64,000 nucleotides of DNA from Paramagnetospirillum magneticum AMB-1 (GCF_000009985.1 NC_007626.1:2659943-2723942); one strand, 5' to 3'. Positions 42,939 through 53,305 are shown, counted from the first letter of the stretch. Program-made: numbers and translations. The notes: generated by a model from the sequence alone, not told the origin.

Positions 42939-44207
42939 TCAGCCGATGACCTCCAGACCGCCCATATAGGGGCGCAGCGCCTCGGGCACCTCGATGGTGC
43001 CGTCCTCGCGCTGATAGTTTTCCATCACGGCGATCAGGGTGCGACCCACGGCGAGGCCCGAGCCGTTCAGGGTATGGACGAAGCGCGTCCCCTTCTCGCC
43101 CTCGGGGCGGAAGCGGGCCTTCATGCGCCGGGCCTGGAAGTCGCCGCAATTAGAGCAGGACGAGATTTCCCGGTAGCGCTGCTGGCCCGGCAGCCAGACT
43201 TCGATGTCATAAGTCTTCTGCGCCGAAAAGCCCATGTCGCCGGTGCACAGCACGATGACGCGATAGGCCAGCCCCAGGCGCTGCAGCACCGTCTCGGCGC
43301 ATTGGGTCATGCGCTCGTGCTCGGCGCCGGAGGCATCGGGATGGGCGATGGAGACCATCTCCACCTTGTGGAACTGGTGCTGGCGGATCATGCCGCGGGT
43401 GTCCTTGCCCGCCGCCCCGGCTTCCGAGCGGAAACACGGCGTGAGAGCGGTCATGCGCAGCGGCAGCGCCTTCTCGTCCAGGATCTCGTCGCTGACCAGA
43501 TTGGTCAGCGGCACCTCAGCGGTGGGAATCAACCAGTGGCCGGTATTGGTCTTGAACAGATCCTCGCCGAACTTGGGCAATTGGCCGGTGCCGAAGGCGG
43601 CACCGTCCTTGACCATCAGCGGCGGGTCCATCTCGGTGTAGCCGTGCTCGACCGTCTGCAAATCCAGCATGAACTGGCCGATGGCGCGTTGCAGCCGGGC
43701 CAACTGGCCCTTCAATACGACGAAGCGGGCCCCCGACAGCTTGGCGGCGCCGTCGAAATCCATCAGGCCCAGCTTGGCGCCGATGGCGTCGTGGTCCAGC
43801 GCGGTGAAGGCGAAGCTCTTGGGCGTGCCCCACTTGCGCAATTCGACGTTATGGTCCTCGTCGGGACCGTCCGGCACATCGGACGCCGGCAGATTGGGAA
43901 TGGAGGCCAGGATGGACTCGATCTCGGCGCCCAGCGCCTTGTCCTCTTCCTCGGCCGCCGGCATGCGCTCCTTCAGGCTCGCCACCTCGTCCATCAGGGC
44001 GGAAGCGTCGCCGCCGCTCTTCTTGAGGGCGCCGATCTGCTTGGAGGCGTCGTTGCGCCGGGCCTGCATTTCCTGGAAGGCGGTCTGGGCGGCGCGGCGC
44101 CGCGTGTCCAGGTCGAGGATGGCGGCGGCCTTGGGCTCGAGGCCCCGGCGCTTCAGTCCCGCATCGAATCCGTCCGGGTTGTCGCGAATGGACTTGAGGT
44201 CATGCAT
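42939..44207 (-). CDS. serS: Seryl-tRNA synthetase
   Basis: Class II aminoacyl-tRNA synthetase. 422 residues with an N-terminal coiled-coil arm (about 25-105), class II motif 2 (FRSEAGAAGKDTRGMIRQHQF) and motif 3 (GSGLAVGRTLIAVMENYQ). Normal length and start. Confidence 0.97.
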   Translation of the reverse strand: MHDLKSIRDNPDGFDAGLKRRGLEPKAAAILDLDTRRRAAQTAFQEMQARRNDASKQIGALKKSGGDASALMDEVASLKERMPAAEEEDKALGAEIESILASIPNLPASDVPDGPDEDHNVELRKWGTPKSFAFTALDHDAIGAKLGLMDFDGAAKLSGARFVVLKGQLARLQRAIGQFMLDLQTVEHGYTEMDPPLMVKDGAAFGTGQLPKFGEDLFKTNTGHWLIPTAEVPLTNLVSDEILDEKALPLRMTALTPCFRSEAGAAGKDTRGMIRQHQFHKVEMVSIAHPDASGAEHERMTQCAETVLQRLGLAYRVIVLCTGDMGFSAQKTYDIEVWLPGQQRYREISSCSNCGDFQARRMKARFRPEGEKGTRFVHTLNGSGLAVGRTLIAVMENYQREDGTIEVPEALRPYMGGLEVIG

Positions 44208-44221
44208 GGCAAAAATTCCGG

Positions 44222-45046
44222 CTACGCGTTGAAATCGGTGTCGTCGTGGGTGGCGTCATCCTCGCCATCGTCATTCAGCGCCTGCTCCCGCTTCTTTTCG
44301 GCCCAGCGGGCGGAAATGATGGAGATCTCGTAGAGACCGACCATGGGAATGGCGAGCGACAGCTGGCTGACCACGTCGGGGGGCGTGACCACGGCGGCGA
44401 AGACGAAATTGCCGACGATGGCGAAGCGGCGCTTATCGGCCAGACCGGCGGCGGTGACCAGCCCGACCCGGGCCAGCAGGGTCAGCAGCACCGGCATCTG
44501 GAACGCCAGCCCGAAGGCAAAGATCAGGGTCATGATCAACGACAGGGATTCGTTGACCTTGGCCTCCATCTGGATGGGCAGCGTGCTGGGGCCACCGACC
44601 AGATTCTCGAAGCCCAGCAGATAGGTGTAGAGGTTGGGCAGCACCAGGAAATAGACCATGGACGCGCCCAGCGCGAACAGCACCGGCGTGGCCACCAGGA
44701 AGGGCAGGAAGGCCTGCTTCTCGTGCTTGTACAGGCCCGGCGCCACGAAGGCCCACAACTGGCCCGCCCAGATGGGGAAGCACAGCGCCGCTCCGGCGAA
44801 GGCCGACACCTTCATGAAGGTGAAGAACGCCTCGGTGGGCGCGGTGTAGATCAGGCGGCGGTTCCCGCCCTTGGCCAGGGCCGCCTTGGAATAGGGCTCC
44901 AGCAGGAACTCATAGATCTCGTTGGAGAAGTAATAGCAGATCCCAAAGGCGACGATGAAGGCGATCGCCGACCAGATCAGCCGCCGCCGCAACTCGATCA
45001 GATGCTCGAGCAGCGGCATGGTCTTGTCGTCGTGGGAATCGCTCAA
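44222..45046 (-). CDS. tatC: Sec-independent protein translocase TatC
   Basis: Membrane receptor for twin-arginine signal peptides. 274 residues with six predicted helices, the N-terminal MPLLEHLIELRRRLIWS (conserved LxELRxR signal-peptide site) and FEAGMVYFLVLP-type central helices. The C-terminal 30 residues are acidic and variable. Ten bp behind tatB; tatABC form one unit. Confidence 0.96.
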   Translation of the reverse strand: MSDSHDDKTMPLLEHLIELRRRLIWSAIAFIVAFGICYYFSNEIYEFLLEPYSKAALAKGGNRRLIYTAPTEAFFTFMKVSAFAGAALCFPIWAGQLWAFVAPGLYKHEKQAFLPFLVATPVLFALGASMVYFLVLPNLYTYLLGFENLVGGPSTLPIQMEAKVNESLSLIMTLIFAFGLAFQMPVLLTLLARVGLVTAAGLADKRRFAIVGNFVFAAVVTPPDVVSQLSLAIPMVGLYEISIISARWAEKKREQALNDDGEDDATHDDTDFNA

Positions 45047-45056
45047 AATACGTCCT

Positions 45057-45428
45057 CTAGGGTTCCGGCGGGCGGCTCGGCGCCTCGTCGGGCTTGATCT
45101 CTTGCGGCACCGGTTCGGGGGTCGCCGCCATGTCGAGGGCGGGAAGCTCCATGGCCTTGGCCATCTCCCCGGTGGGGTCGATGGCCTTGTCGACCTCCTG
45201 GCGCAGCAGGTTGACGTCGGTCGCCTTGGTCACCTGCTTCTTCAACTCGTCCAGCTCGGATTCCCGCACCATGTCGTCGATGCCGCGATGGAACTCCGAG
45301 GCCATCTCGCGCGCCTTGCGGGTCCAGCGGCCCATCTGGCGCAGCACCACCGGCAGATCCTTGGGTCCGATAACGATCAGGCTGACCACGGCGATCAGCG
45401 CCATCTCGTCCCAGCCGATGTCGAACAT
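45057..45428 (-). CDS. tatB: Sec-independent protein translocase TatB
   Basis: 123 residues starting MFDIGWDEMALIAVVSLIVIGPKDLPVVLRQMG: the short N-terminal helix, the conserved E8 and the GPKDLP hinge of TatB, followed by an amphipathic helix and a proline-rich tail. Forms the receptor complex with TatC. Confidence 0.95.
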   Translation of the reverse strand: MFDIGWDEMALIAVVSLIVIGPKDLPVVLRQMGRWTRKAREMASEFHRGIDDMVRESELDELKKQVTKATDVNLLRQEVDKAIDPTGEMAKAMELPALDMAATPEPVPQEIKPDEAPSRPPEP

Positions 45429-45434
45429 CCGGCC

Positions 45435-45674
45435 CTAGACCTTGGGAGCGGTGTCGGGCGCGGCGGCCGGCTTGGCGGCCTGGGCCTCCGTGACCTGGGG
45501 CGCGGCGGCGGGCTGAGCCGGGGCCTGCCCCTCTTCCTCGTCCTTCAGGCCGTGCTTGAAGGCCTTCACGCCCTTGGCCATGTCGCCCATCAGCTTCGGA
45601 ATCTTATTGGCGCCGAACAGCAGCAGCACGATGACCAGAACGATGAGCCAATGACCGATACTCATGCTACCCAT
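45435..45674 (-). CDS. tatA: Sec-independent protein translocase TatA
   Basis: 79-residue pore-forming subunit: MSIGHWLIVLVIVLLLFGANKIPKLMGDMAKGVKAFK with one membrane helix, the FGxxKIP hinge and an amphipathic helix, then an Ala/Pro-rich tail. The ATG at 45674 has GAGGAG upstream; ATG 45665 would give MSIGHW directly and is also possible. Confidence 0.94.
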   Translation of the reverse strand: MGSMSIGHWLIVLVIVLLLFGANKIPKLMGDMAKGVKAFKHGLKDEEEGQAPAQPAAAPQVTEAQAAKPAAAPDTAPKV

Positions 45675-45764
45675 GCCCAAACACTCCTCGTACGTCACTG
45701 CGGCCGAAACCGGCCGGCGGCGGATCATCGCAAAAGAAAAGGAACACCGCAATGGCGGCTTTGG

Positions 45765-46145
45765 TCATTGAACCGGCTTGCGGCTTGGTTTGCTGAGGAT
45801 GAACACCGCGCCCGCCGTACAGGTGCCCCCCATGGCGGCCATGGCCCACCACGGAGCCTGGGAGAAGCCCACCACGTAGACGATGCTGATCGCCATGCTG
45901 CCGAGCGCGAACACCTTGGCGTAAAGGGGAATGACCCGGTTGATCTCCCAATCACGCAAGGGCGGCCCGAACACCGGGTGGTAGAACAGCCAGGCATGAA
46001 AGCGGTCGGAAGACTTGGCGAAGCACCACAGCGCCACCAGCATGAACGGCGTGGTCGGCATCACCGGCAGGACGGCCCCCACCACGCCCAGGCCCACGAA
46101 GACCCAGCCGATGATCATCAGGGCGATCTTGCGGCCTCGGCCCAA
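45765..46145 (-). CDS. DUF454 (YbaN-like) membrane protein
   Basis: 126 residues with three or four membrane helices (IALMIIGWVFVGLGVVGAVLP, TTPFMLVALWCFA, VFALGSMAISIVYVV, AMGGTCTAGAVFILS). The pattern GAVLPVMPTTPFMLVALWCFAKSS is the DUF454 signature. It appears to begin at a TTG (46145) four bases after the scpB stop. Function unknown. Confidence 0.83.
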   Translation of the reverse strand: MGRGRKIALMIIGWVFVGLGVVGAVLPVMPTTPFMLVALWCFAKSSDRFHAWLFYHPVFGPPLRDWEINRVIPLYAKVFALGSMAISIVYVVGFSQAPWWAMAAMGGTCTAGAVFILSKPSRKPVQ

Positions 46146-46148
46146 GGC

Positions 46149-46799
46149 CTATTCCCCGATGCCCAGCAAGGTCTCGTCGTCCAGCAGGTCCAATTGGGGT
46201 TCGTCCTCTTCGGCCATGTCCACCAGCCGCGTATCCTCGACGGCACGATTGCCGTAGGCGCCGGCGGCGGCCCGGGAATCCAACAGGCCGGCGGCCTCCA
46301 ATTCCTTGACTCCGGGCAAGTCAGCAAGCGATTCCAGGCCGAAATGGTCGAGAAAGCCGTCGGTGGTCGCCCAGGTCAGCGGACGGCCCGGGGTGCGCCG
46401 GCGGCCCTTGGGCCGGATCCAGCCGGCGGAGAAAAGAATGTCCATGGTGCCCTTGGACAGCGCCACGCCGCGTATCTCCTCGATCTCGGCGCGGGTCACC
46501 GGCTGGTGGTAGGCGATGATCGCCAGGGTCTCGACGGCGGCGCGCGACAGCTTGCGCTCCTGGGACCGCTCCACCTTGAGGGCTTCGGCCAGATCGACGG
46601 CGGTGCGAAACGCCCAGCCATCGCCGCGCCGCACCAGATTGAAGCCGCGAGCCGCGTAATGGGCCTCCAACTCCGCCAGCAGTTGAGGAACGTCAACACC
46701 CTCGGGAAGGCGCTCGGCCATGGCCCGTTCCGGAACCGGCTCGGCCGAGGCGAAGATCAGCGCTTCGATGATGCGCAGGTATTGCGGATCAATGGTCAA
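46149..46799 (-). CDS. scpB: Segregation and condensation protein ScpB
   Basis: Winged-helix kleisin-interacting subunit of the SMC condensin. 216 residues with two winged-helix modules, RIIEALIFASAEPVPERAMAE near the N-terminus and ALAIIAYHQPVTRAEIEEIRG in the second. Works with ScpA, encoded just upstream on the same strand. Confidence 0.95.
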   Translation of the reverse strand: MTIDPQYLRIIEALIFASAEPVPERAMAERLPEGVDVPQLLAELEAHYAARGFNLVRRGDGWAFRTAVDLAEALKVERSQERKLSRAAVETLAIIAYHQPVTRAEIEEIRGVALSKGTMDILFSAGWIRPKGRRRTPGRPLTWATTDGFLDHFGLESLADLPGVKELEAAGLLDSRAAAGAYGNRAVEDTRLVDMAEEDEPQLDLLDDETLLGIGE

Positions 46800-46820
46800 T
46801 CCCTAGCCCCCATATGGAAA

Positions 46821-46845
46821 TATTGGGCTGCCGCCCAAGCCCAAT
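46821..46845. repeat. Single REP-like palindrome between scpA and scpB
   Basis: TTGGGCTGCCGCCCAAGCCCA matches the left unit at 33674-33694 except for two central bases, and its core is identical to the right unit there. It occupies the 51-bp gap between the scpA stop and scpB start. Confidence 0.6.
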
Positions 46846-46850
46846 AAACC

Positions 46851-47666
46851 TCAATCCTCCCTCCCCTCGCCCTGCCCGGCCCGGATATAGATGGGCGAAT
46901 AGGCGGCGCCGTCCTGGCGCAGCACCAGCTTGCCCTGCTTGGCCAGTTCCAGCGCGGCGACGAAGGTCGAAGCCATGGCGGATTTCATCTTCAAGGTGTC
47001 CCCCTCGATGGCGGGCAGGTAGGCCATCAGCACCGACCAGTCGGGTAGAGCGCCGATGCCCAGCATGCTCTCCAACCGCGCCAGGGCGTTCTCCACCGAC
47101 CACAGGTCGGGGGCTTCCACCGTCAGGGTGCGCACCGAGTTGCGCACCACATGGTCGGCATAGGCCTTCAGCAGATCATAGAGATCGAGATCGAAGATGG
47201 AGCGGTTGACCACCTCGATATCCTCGGGCGCCCCCCGGGCGAAGACATCACGATTGAGCAGACGCCGGCCGAACAGGGCCGCGCCGGATTTCTGCATGGC
47301 CTCCAGCCGTTGCAGCCGGAACGCCAGGGCGGCGGCCATCTCGGCCGGGGACAATTCCTCGCCCGGCTCGGGTTCCGGTTCGGGCAGCAGCAGGCGGCTC
47401 TTGAGATAGGCCAGCCATGCCGCCATCACCAGGTATTCGGCGGCGAGATCGATCTGATCCCGCCCAACCTTCTGAACAAATTCAAGATATTGGTCGGCGA
47501 GCTTCAGAATCGAGATCTTGGCCAGATCCACCTTCTGGTCGCGGGCCAGTTGCAGCAGAACGTCCAGCGGGCCTTCCCAGCCGTCCAGATCGAGCAACAA
47601 ACGCTCGGCCGGGGCGCGGCCCGGCCGGGATTCCTCCTCGAAGGCAAAGGGCAGAGCCCCACTCAC
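46851..47666 (-). CDS. scpA: Segregation and condensation protein ScpA
   Basis: Kleisin subunit of the SMC-ScpAB complex. From the GTG at 47666 it has 271 residues: N-terminal LLLDLDGWEGPLDVLLQLAR (SMC-binding helix region) and QYLEFVQ, a charged linker, and a C-terminal winged helix (FVAALELAKQGKLVLRQDG). The start overlaps the M50 protease stop by 4 bp (GTGA). Confidence 0.94.
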   Translation of the reverse strand: MSGALPFAFEEESRPGRAPAERLLLDLDGWEGPLDVLLQLARDQKVDLAKISILKLADQYLEFVQKVGRDQIDLAAEYLVMAAWLAYLKSRLLLPEPEPEPGEELSPAEMAAALAFRLQRLEAMQKSGAALFGRRLLNRDVFARGAPEDIEVVNRSIFDLDLYDLLKAYADHVVRNSVRTLTVEAPDLWSVENALARLESMLGIGALPDWSVLMAYLPAIEGDTLKMKSAMASTFVAALELAKQGKLVLRQDGAAYSPIYIRAGQGEGRED

Positions 47667-48346
47667 GGACCCAATGCCCTGACCAGCGCGTTGCCGATGG
47701 TATCCACCGGCCCCTGGACCAGCCAGCGGAACACGTCCAGGTCGACGCCGATCCGAGACCCCAGCAGGGGGAACAGGAACAGGGCGGCGATGAGGATCAG
47801 CATCCCCGCCTTCTCCAGGCGGGCCAAACGCCAGGCCAGCGGCCGGGGCAGGATTCCCACCGCCACCCTGCCCCCGTCCAGGGGCGGGATGGGGATCATG
47901 TTGAATACCGCCAGCAGCAGGTTGAAGAAGATGGCGTTTTCCAGATTGAGGAAAAACCAGCCCCGAATCGCCTCGGGCATCACCGGGACCAGATGCACCG
48001 CCAAAATGGCCAGGATGGCGAGGCCCATGTTCATGGCCGGGCCGGCGGCGGCAACGATCACCATGTCGCGGCGGGGATGGCGCAGGCGGCTGAAATTGAC
48101 CGGGACCGGCTTGGCCCAGCCGAACATCACGCCGCCCAGGGCCAGCAGCAGGCCGGGCAGGATGATGGTGCCGAAGGGATCGATGTGACGCAGGGGATTG
48201 AGCGAGATGCGGCCCATCCGGTAGGCGGTATCGTCGCCACAGGCATGGGCGGCATAGCCATGGGCCGCCTCGTGCAGGGTCACGGCGAAGATCAGCGGAA
48301 TCGCCCAGATGGTGATGCCGAACAGCAGCCCACCCAGCTCTCCCAT
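47663..48346 (-). CDS. M50/site-2 protease family membrane protein
   Basis: 227 residues with five or six membrane helices. Zinc site: TLHEAAHGYAAH (HExxH) in the second helix and IPPLDGGRV (third ligand D) near residue 150. Lacks a PDZ domain, unlike RseP. Substrate unknown. ATG 48346 and the preceding GTG both overlap the nagZ stop codon; conserved next to scpAB and nagZ in alphaproteobacteria. Confidence 0.9.
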   Translation of the reverse strand: MGELGGLLFGITIWAIPLIFAVTLHEAAHGYAAHACGDDTAYRMGRISLNPLRHIDPFGTIILPGLLLALGGVMFGWAKPVPVNFSRLRHPRRDMVIVAAAGPAMNMGLAILAILAVHLVPVMPEAIRGWFFLNLENAIFFNLLLAVFNMIPIPPLDGGRVAVGILPRPLAWRLARLEKAGMLILIAALFLFPLLGSRIGVDLDVFRWLVQGPVDTIGNALVRALGP

Positions 48347-49377
48347 CACGAGGAGAGCCCGAGCAGAGCCTTGACCCGTTCCTCGGCCGCCCGGCGGTCA
48401 AAGGGCACGCGTTGCCGCTTTTGCGCCAGACCGTGGGCCACCCGCACTTCGGCGGCGGCGCTCAGGGGCCGCAATTCCCTGGCGATGGCGGTCATCTCGG
48501 CCATGAGGCCGTTGCAGTGAAGCACCACGTCACACCCAGCCTCCAGACTGGCGCGGGTGCGGTCCTCGAAAGAACCGCCCAGCGCCTTCATGGACAGATC
48601 GTCGGAAATCAGCAGGCCATCGAAACCGATGGCGCCCCGGATCACCTTGTCGATCACCACCCTGGAGGTAGTGGCGGGATGGGCGGCGTCAAGGGCGGTA
48701 TAGACCACATGGGCGGTCATGGCCCAGGGTGCATGGCGGAAAGCATGGAACGGCGGGAAATCCTGGATCTCCAGCTCGGCCAGCGGCGTGTCCACCACCG
48801 GCAGGTCGAGATGGCTGTCCACCATGGCGCGGCCGTGGCCGGGAATGTGCTTGATCACCGGCAGCACGCCCTCGTCCAGCAATCCGTCGATCACCGCGCC
48901 CGCCAGAGAGATCACCGAATCGGCGGTGCGGCCATAGGCGCGATCGCCGATGACGTCGTGGGCACCGGGAATGGGCACGTCCAGCACCGGGGCGCAATCC
49001 ACGTCGATGCCCAGATCGGCCAGCTCGGCGCCGATCAGGCGGAAATTCAAGTGCAAGGCCTCCCTGGCCGCCTCCGGATCGCGGGCCGCCAGGGCGGCGA
49101 AGGGCTCGCCGGGCGGTGCGCTGCGCCAGTGCGGTGGCCGCAGGCGCTGCACCCTGCCCCCTTCCTGATCGATCAGCACCGGCGCATCGGCACGGCCCAC
49201 GCTGTCGCGCAAGCTTTGCACCAGGGCCTTGACCTGGTCTGGATTGTCCACGTTGCGGGCGAACAGGATGAATCCCAGCGGATCGGTGCGCTGGAAGAAA
49301 TCACGCTCGGCTTCGGTCAGGACCAGACCGGAACAGCCGAAGATGGCGGCGGCGGGGGGAGTCTTAGCGGCGGGCAA
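48346..49377 (-). CDS. nagZ: Beta-N-acetylhexosaminidase NagZ
   Basis: GH3 enzyme of cytoplasmic peptidoglycan recycling; removes GlcNAc from anhydromuropeptides. 343 residues with VLIDQEGGRVQRLRP, VIKHIPGHGRA (catalytic dyad loop) and LISDDLSMKALGG, where the first D is the nucleophile. The best start is TTG 49377, preceded by AGGGG, inside the last codons of the SPOR gene (14-bp overlap); no ATG fits. Confidence 0.92.
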   Translation of the reverse strand: MPAAKTPPAAAIFGCSGLVLTEAERDFFQRTDPLGFILFARNVDNPDQVKALVQSLRDSVGRADAPVLIDQEGGRVQRLRPPHWRSAPPGEPFAALAARDPEAAREALHLNFRLIGAELADLGIDVDCAPVLDVPIPGAHDVIGDRAYGRTADSVISLAGAVIDGLLDEGVLPVIKHIPGHGRAMVDSHLDLPVVDTPLAELEIQDFPPFHAFRHAPWAMTAHVVYTALDAAHPATTSRVVIDKVIRGAIGFDGLLISDDLSMKALGGSFEDRTRASLEAGCDVVLHCNGLMAEMTAIARELRPLSAAAEVRVAHGLAQKRQRVPFDRRAAEERVKALLGLSS

Positions 49378-50320
49378 CGATGCACCCCTGGGATCGGGCG
49401 GTGAGTTCGGCGCAAAGCTGGCGGGCGGCCTGCTCGGACAGGGGCGCGGCGCGCACCCGCCAGAAGGTCCCCTTGCCCGGCAGCTCGACACGGACGATAT
49501 CGGATTTGAGGGCGCCAAGCAGATCGGCATTGGCCTTCTGGATGCGGGCCCATTCCTTGTCGGCCTGATCGGCGGCGCGCACGGCGCCCAGCTGCACCAC
49601 GAATTCCCCCGAGGCCGGAGCCTTGGCGCTGACGGCCGGGGCCGGTGCGGGCGGCGGCGGCGGCGCCGGACGCGGCGCCTGGGCCACCACGGCGGGGGCC
49701 ATGTGCTCGGGCTGGGCGGCAGGGGCCGGAGCCCGCTCCTGCACCGGCTGATAGGCCGGGGGAAGCGGTGCGACGGCGGGGGGAATGGGCGAGGCCTCCA
49801 TGGGCTGGGCCGCCACCTTGGCGGCGGGAGCGGTCTTGGGGGCCGGCGGCTCGCCCGGCTTGGGCGGAATGGGGGCTGGACGCTGGGCGACGGCAGGCGG
49901 CGGCTCGGCCGACAGCGGCGGCACGGAAATGGTCTTGGGCGGCGCCTTGGCGGCCTCGGGCTTGGGCAGCAGACGTTCCACCTTGGGCTCGTTCTCGCCG
50001 GCGGAATCCATGCGCTCGTAGACCAGCTTGTCCTGGTTGGGCACCTGCATGCCGCCGCGATCATCGGGGCGGGTCTTGATGGGGCGATCATCGGCCTTGA
50101 TCACCGGCACGCCCAGCCCGGCGCCCTTGCGGCCACCGACAAAATGCAGACCGGCGGCGACGATGGCCCCCACGGCGATGACCGCGCCGCCGATCAGCAC
50201 CCAGCTGCGCAGGCGATGCCCGGCCCGGGCCTGATGGGAATCGGCATCGGCGTCATTATAGCGCTCGGGAATGATATCCAGCAGGTCACGCTCGTAATCG
50301 TCGCCAGGGCTTTTGGCCAT
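49364..50320 (-). CDS. SPOR-domain membrane protein
   Basis: 318 residues: short cytoplasmic start, one membrane helix (SWVLIGGAVIAVGAIVAAGLHF, about 40-60), a long Pro/Ala-rich periplasmic linker and a C-terminal SPOR domain (about 240-318; GEFVVQLGAVRAADQADKEW) that should bind denuded glycan strands at the septum. Likely a cell-division or wall-remodelling protein. ATG 50320 has AGGGGAGA upstream. Coupled with nagZ, also a murein gene. Confidence 0.88.
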   Translation of the reverse strand: MAKSPGDDYERDLLDIIPERYNDADADSHQARAGHRLRSWVLIGGAVIAVGAIVAAGLHFVGGRKGAGLGVPVIKADDRPIKTRPDDRGGMQVPNQDKLVYERMDSAGENEPKVERLLPKPEAAKAPPKTISVPPLSAEPPPAVAQRPAPIPPKPGEPPAPKTAPAAKVAAQPMEASPIPPAVAPLPPAYQPVQERAPAPAAQPEHMAPAVVAQAPRPAPPPPPAPAPAVSAKAPASGEFVVQLGAVRAADQADKEWARIQKANADLLGALKSDIVRVELPGKGTFWRVRAAPLSEQAARQLCAELTARSQGCIVARR

Positions 50321-50339
50321 ATCAGCGCGTCTCCCCTTA

Positions 50340-52070
50340 TCAACGCATCTCTTCGACCGGGGCGACACCGAAGATGCCAAGCCCCGAGGCGATCACCCCC
50401 ACCACCGCGCGCAGCAGGCCCAGGCGGGCCAAGGACAGCTCGCGGTCGTCCTCGATCAGGAACCGCAGGCTGGTGTCGTCCTTGCCCTTGTTCCACAGCC
50501 CATGGAAGGCGGCGGCCAAGTCGTAAAGGTAGAACGCCACGCGATGCGGCTCGTGGGCCTCGGCCGCGCTTTCCACCAGGCGCGGCCAACCGGCCAACAG
50601 CCTGATCAAACCAAGCTCGGCCGGGTCGGTCAAGTGTGCCAGAACCTCGACGCCGGGGACCGGGCCCACGGCGTCCGGCCACATGCCGGCGGCGTGGCGC
50701 ATCACCGAGTGACAGCGGGCATGGGCGTACTGGACGTAGAACACCGGATTATCGCGGCTCTGCTCCAGCACCTTGTCCAGATCGAAATCCAGATGGGCGT
50801 CGTTCTTGCGGGTCAGCATGATGAAGCGGACCACGTCCTTGCCCACCGCCTCCACCAGGTCGCGCAGCGTGACGAAGGTACCGGCCCGCTTGCTCATCTT
50901 GTAGGGCTGGCCGCCCTTCAAGAGGTTGACCATCTGGCAGAGCTTGACGTCGAGATCGCCGCCGCCCTCGCTCACCGCCTTGACCGCCGCCTGCATGCGC
51001 TTGACGTAGCCGCCGTGATCGGCGCCCCACACGTCGATCATCGCGCCGAAGCCGCGTCGGTATTTGTCCAGGTGATAGGCGATGTCCGAGGCGAAATAGG
51101 TCCACGAGCCGTCCGACTTTTTCAGCGGACGGTCGACGTCGTCGCCGAACTCGGTGGCCTTGAACAGGGTTTGCGGCCGCGCCTCCCAATCGTCAGGCAG
51201 CTTGCCCTTGGGGGGCTCCAGCACGCCTTCGTAGATCAGGCCCTTGGCGGTCAGATAGTCCAGGGCGTCCTGAACCTTGCCGGCCTCCACCAGCCCGCGC
51301 TCGGAGACGAACACGTCGTGGCGCACGCCCAGCCCAGCCAGATCACCCTTGATCATGTCCAGCATGGCGTCGACGGCAAAGCCGCGCAGCTCGGGCAGCC
51401 ACTCTTCCTCGGGCTTGTCCTTCAGCGCAGGGCCATGCTTCTTGGCCAGGGCCTCACCGGCGGGCTTGAGGTATTCGCCGGGATACAGGCCTTCGGGGAT
51501 CTCGCCGATTTCCTCGCCCAGGGCTTCCCGGTAGCGCAGGAAGGCCGAGCGGGCCAGGACGTCCACCTGGGAGCCGGCGTCGTTGACATAGTACTCGCGG
51601 GTCACGTCATAGCCGGCCTTGACCAGCAGCGAGGCCAGGGCATCGCCGAACACCGCGCCGCGGGCGTGGCCGATATGCATGGGACCGGTGGGGTTGGCCG
51701 AGACGTATTCCACGTTGACCTTGTGGCCCCGGCCCAGGTCCGACTGGCCATAGGCGGTTCCGGCGGCGAGAACCTCGGCCAGACGCTCGAACCAGAAGGA
51801 ATCGGCGAGACGCAGGTTGATGAAGCCGGGACCGGCCACCTCCACTCCGGTCACCGCCGGATGGGCGCGCAAAACCTCGGCGATCTTCTCGGCCAGATCG
51901 CGGGGCTTCATGCCCGCCGCCTTGGTCAGCACCATGGCGGCATTGGTGGCCACGTCGCCGTGGCTGACCTCTCGCGGCGGCTCGGCCGTCACCTTGGAGG
52001 TGTCGAGGCCGGGAACGATCGCTTCGACCGACTTGATAATTTCTTCGCGGAAGTATTTGAACAGGTTCAT
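50340..52070 (-). CDS. argS: Arginyl-tRNA synthetase
   Basis: Class I synthetase of 576 residues. HIGH motif as [13 protein letters not shown] (about 130), KMSK-type loop as [11 protein letters not shown] (about 350), an N-terminal Add-1 domain and a C-terminal DALR anticodon-binding domain ending at VAPVEEMR. Start chosen at ATG 52070 ([10 protein letters not shown]), seven bases past the dgt stop. Confidence 0.97.
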
Positions 52071-52075
52071 TTTTC

Positions 52076-53269
52076 TCAAGGCTTCTCTTGCAGGTCGAAC
52101 AGCCGGCGGTGCTCGTCGAGGGCAAAACGATCAGTCATGCCGGCAATGTAATCGGCCACCACGCGGGCGGTCTTGGCGGTGCCTTTGCCGTCGGCCAGAC
52201 GCCGCCATTCGGGCGGCAGGCATTCGGGCTCGGCGAACAGCAGACGGAACAGGTCCTTCACCACGCGCCGCCCCTTGCTGGTCATGCGGTTGACGCTGAA
52301 GTGGCGGTACATGTTGGCGAACAGGAACTGGCGCAGCGCCGAATCATTGGCACGCATCTCGTCGGAAAAGGCGGCCAGCGGGCGGCCGAGGCCACGCACG
52401 TCGTCGGCGCTCCGCGGCTTGAACTCGGCGACGCGGCGCCGTGTCTCCGAGGTCAGATCCAGGATCATGATGCCGATCATGCGGCGCACCACTTCGTGGA
52501 TGTGAAGCGAAGGCTCGGCATCCGGGTACTGGCGGGTCACCTTGTGGAACAGCGGCCCGACCAGGGGCACATCGGCCAGATCCTTGATGGTGAACAGCCC
52601 GGCCCTCAGGCCGTCGTCAATGTCATGATTATTATAGGCGATATCATCGGACAGGGCCGCCACCTGGGCCTCCATGCCGGCGAAGCTGTCCAGGCGCAGG
52701 TCGTGGAGCTGGGCATATTCGGCGATGGCGCCGGGCAGCACCCGGTCGGGCTTGACCGCCAGGGGGCCGGTCAGCGGGCCGTTATGCTTGACCAGACCCT
52801 CCAGGGTCTCCCAGGTGAGGTTCAGCCCCTCGAACTCCACATAGCGGCGTTCCAGCTTGGTGACGATGCGCAAGGACTGGGCGTTGTGGTCAAAGCCACC
52901 GTATTCCGCCAGCACCTCCTGCAGCGCATCCTCGCCCGCATGGCCGAAGGGCGTGTGCCCCAGATCGTGGGCCAGGGCCAGGGCCTCGGCCAGATCCTCG
53001 TCCAGGGCCAGCACGCGGGCGATGGAGCGCGCGATCTGCGACACTTCCAGGGAATGGGTCAGCCTTGTGCGGAAATTGTCGCCCTCGTGGTAAACGAAGA
53101 CCTGCGTCTTGTACTGCAGGCGGCGGAAGGCGGCGGAATGGATGATGCGGTCCCGGTCACGCTGGAACGGCGAGCGGGTCGGGCTGTCCGCCTCCTGGTG
53201 CAGGCGGCCGCGCGATTCCTCGGGCCGGCAGGCATAGGGGGCCAGGGTATGGAAGCGGGACTCGGTCAT
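52076..53269 (-). CDS. dgt: Deoxyguanosinetriphosphate triphosphohydrolase-like protein
   Basis: HD-domain dNTP triphosphohydrolase family (Dgt type 2-like). 397 residues; N-terminal [26 protein letters not shown], then [16 protein letters not shown] and [18 protein letters not shown] giving the H...HD...D metal ligands. Substrate range is unverified. Start at ATG 53269; a longer frame is not conserved. Confidence 0.93.
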
Positions 53270-53305
53270 GTCCGGGACACTAGCGCCCAAGCACGGTGAA
53301 CGCAA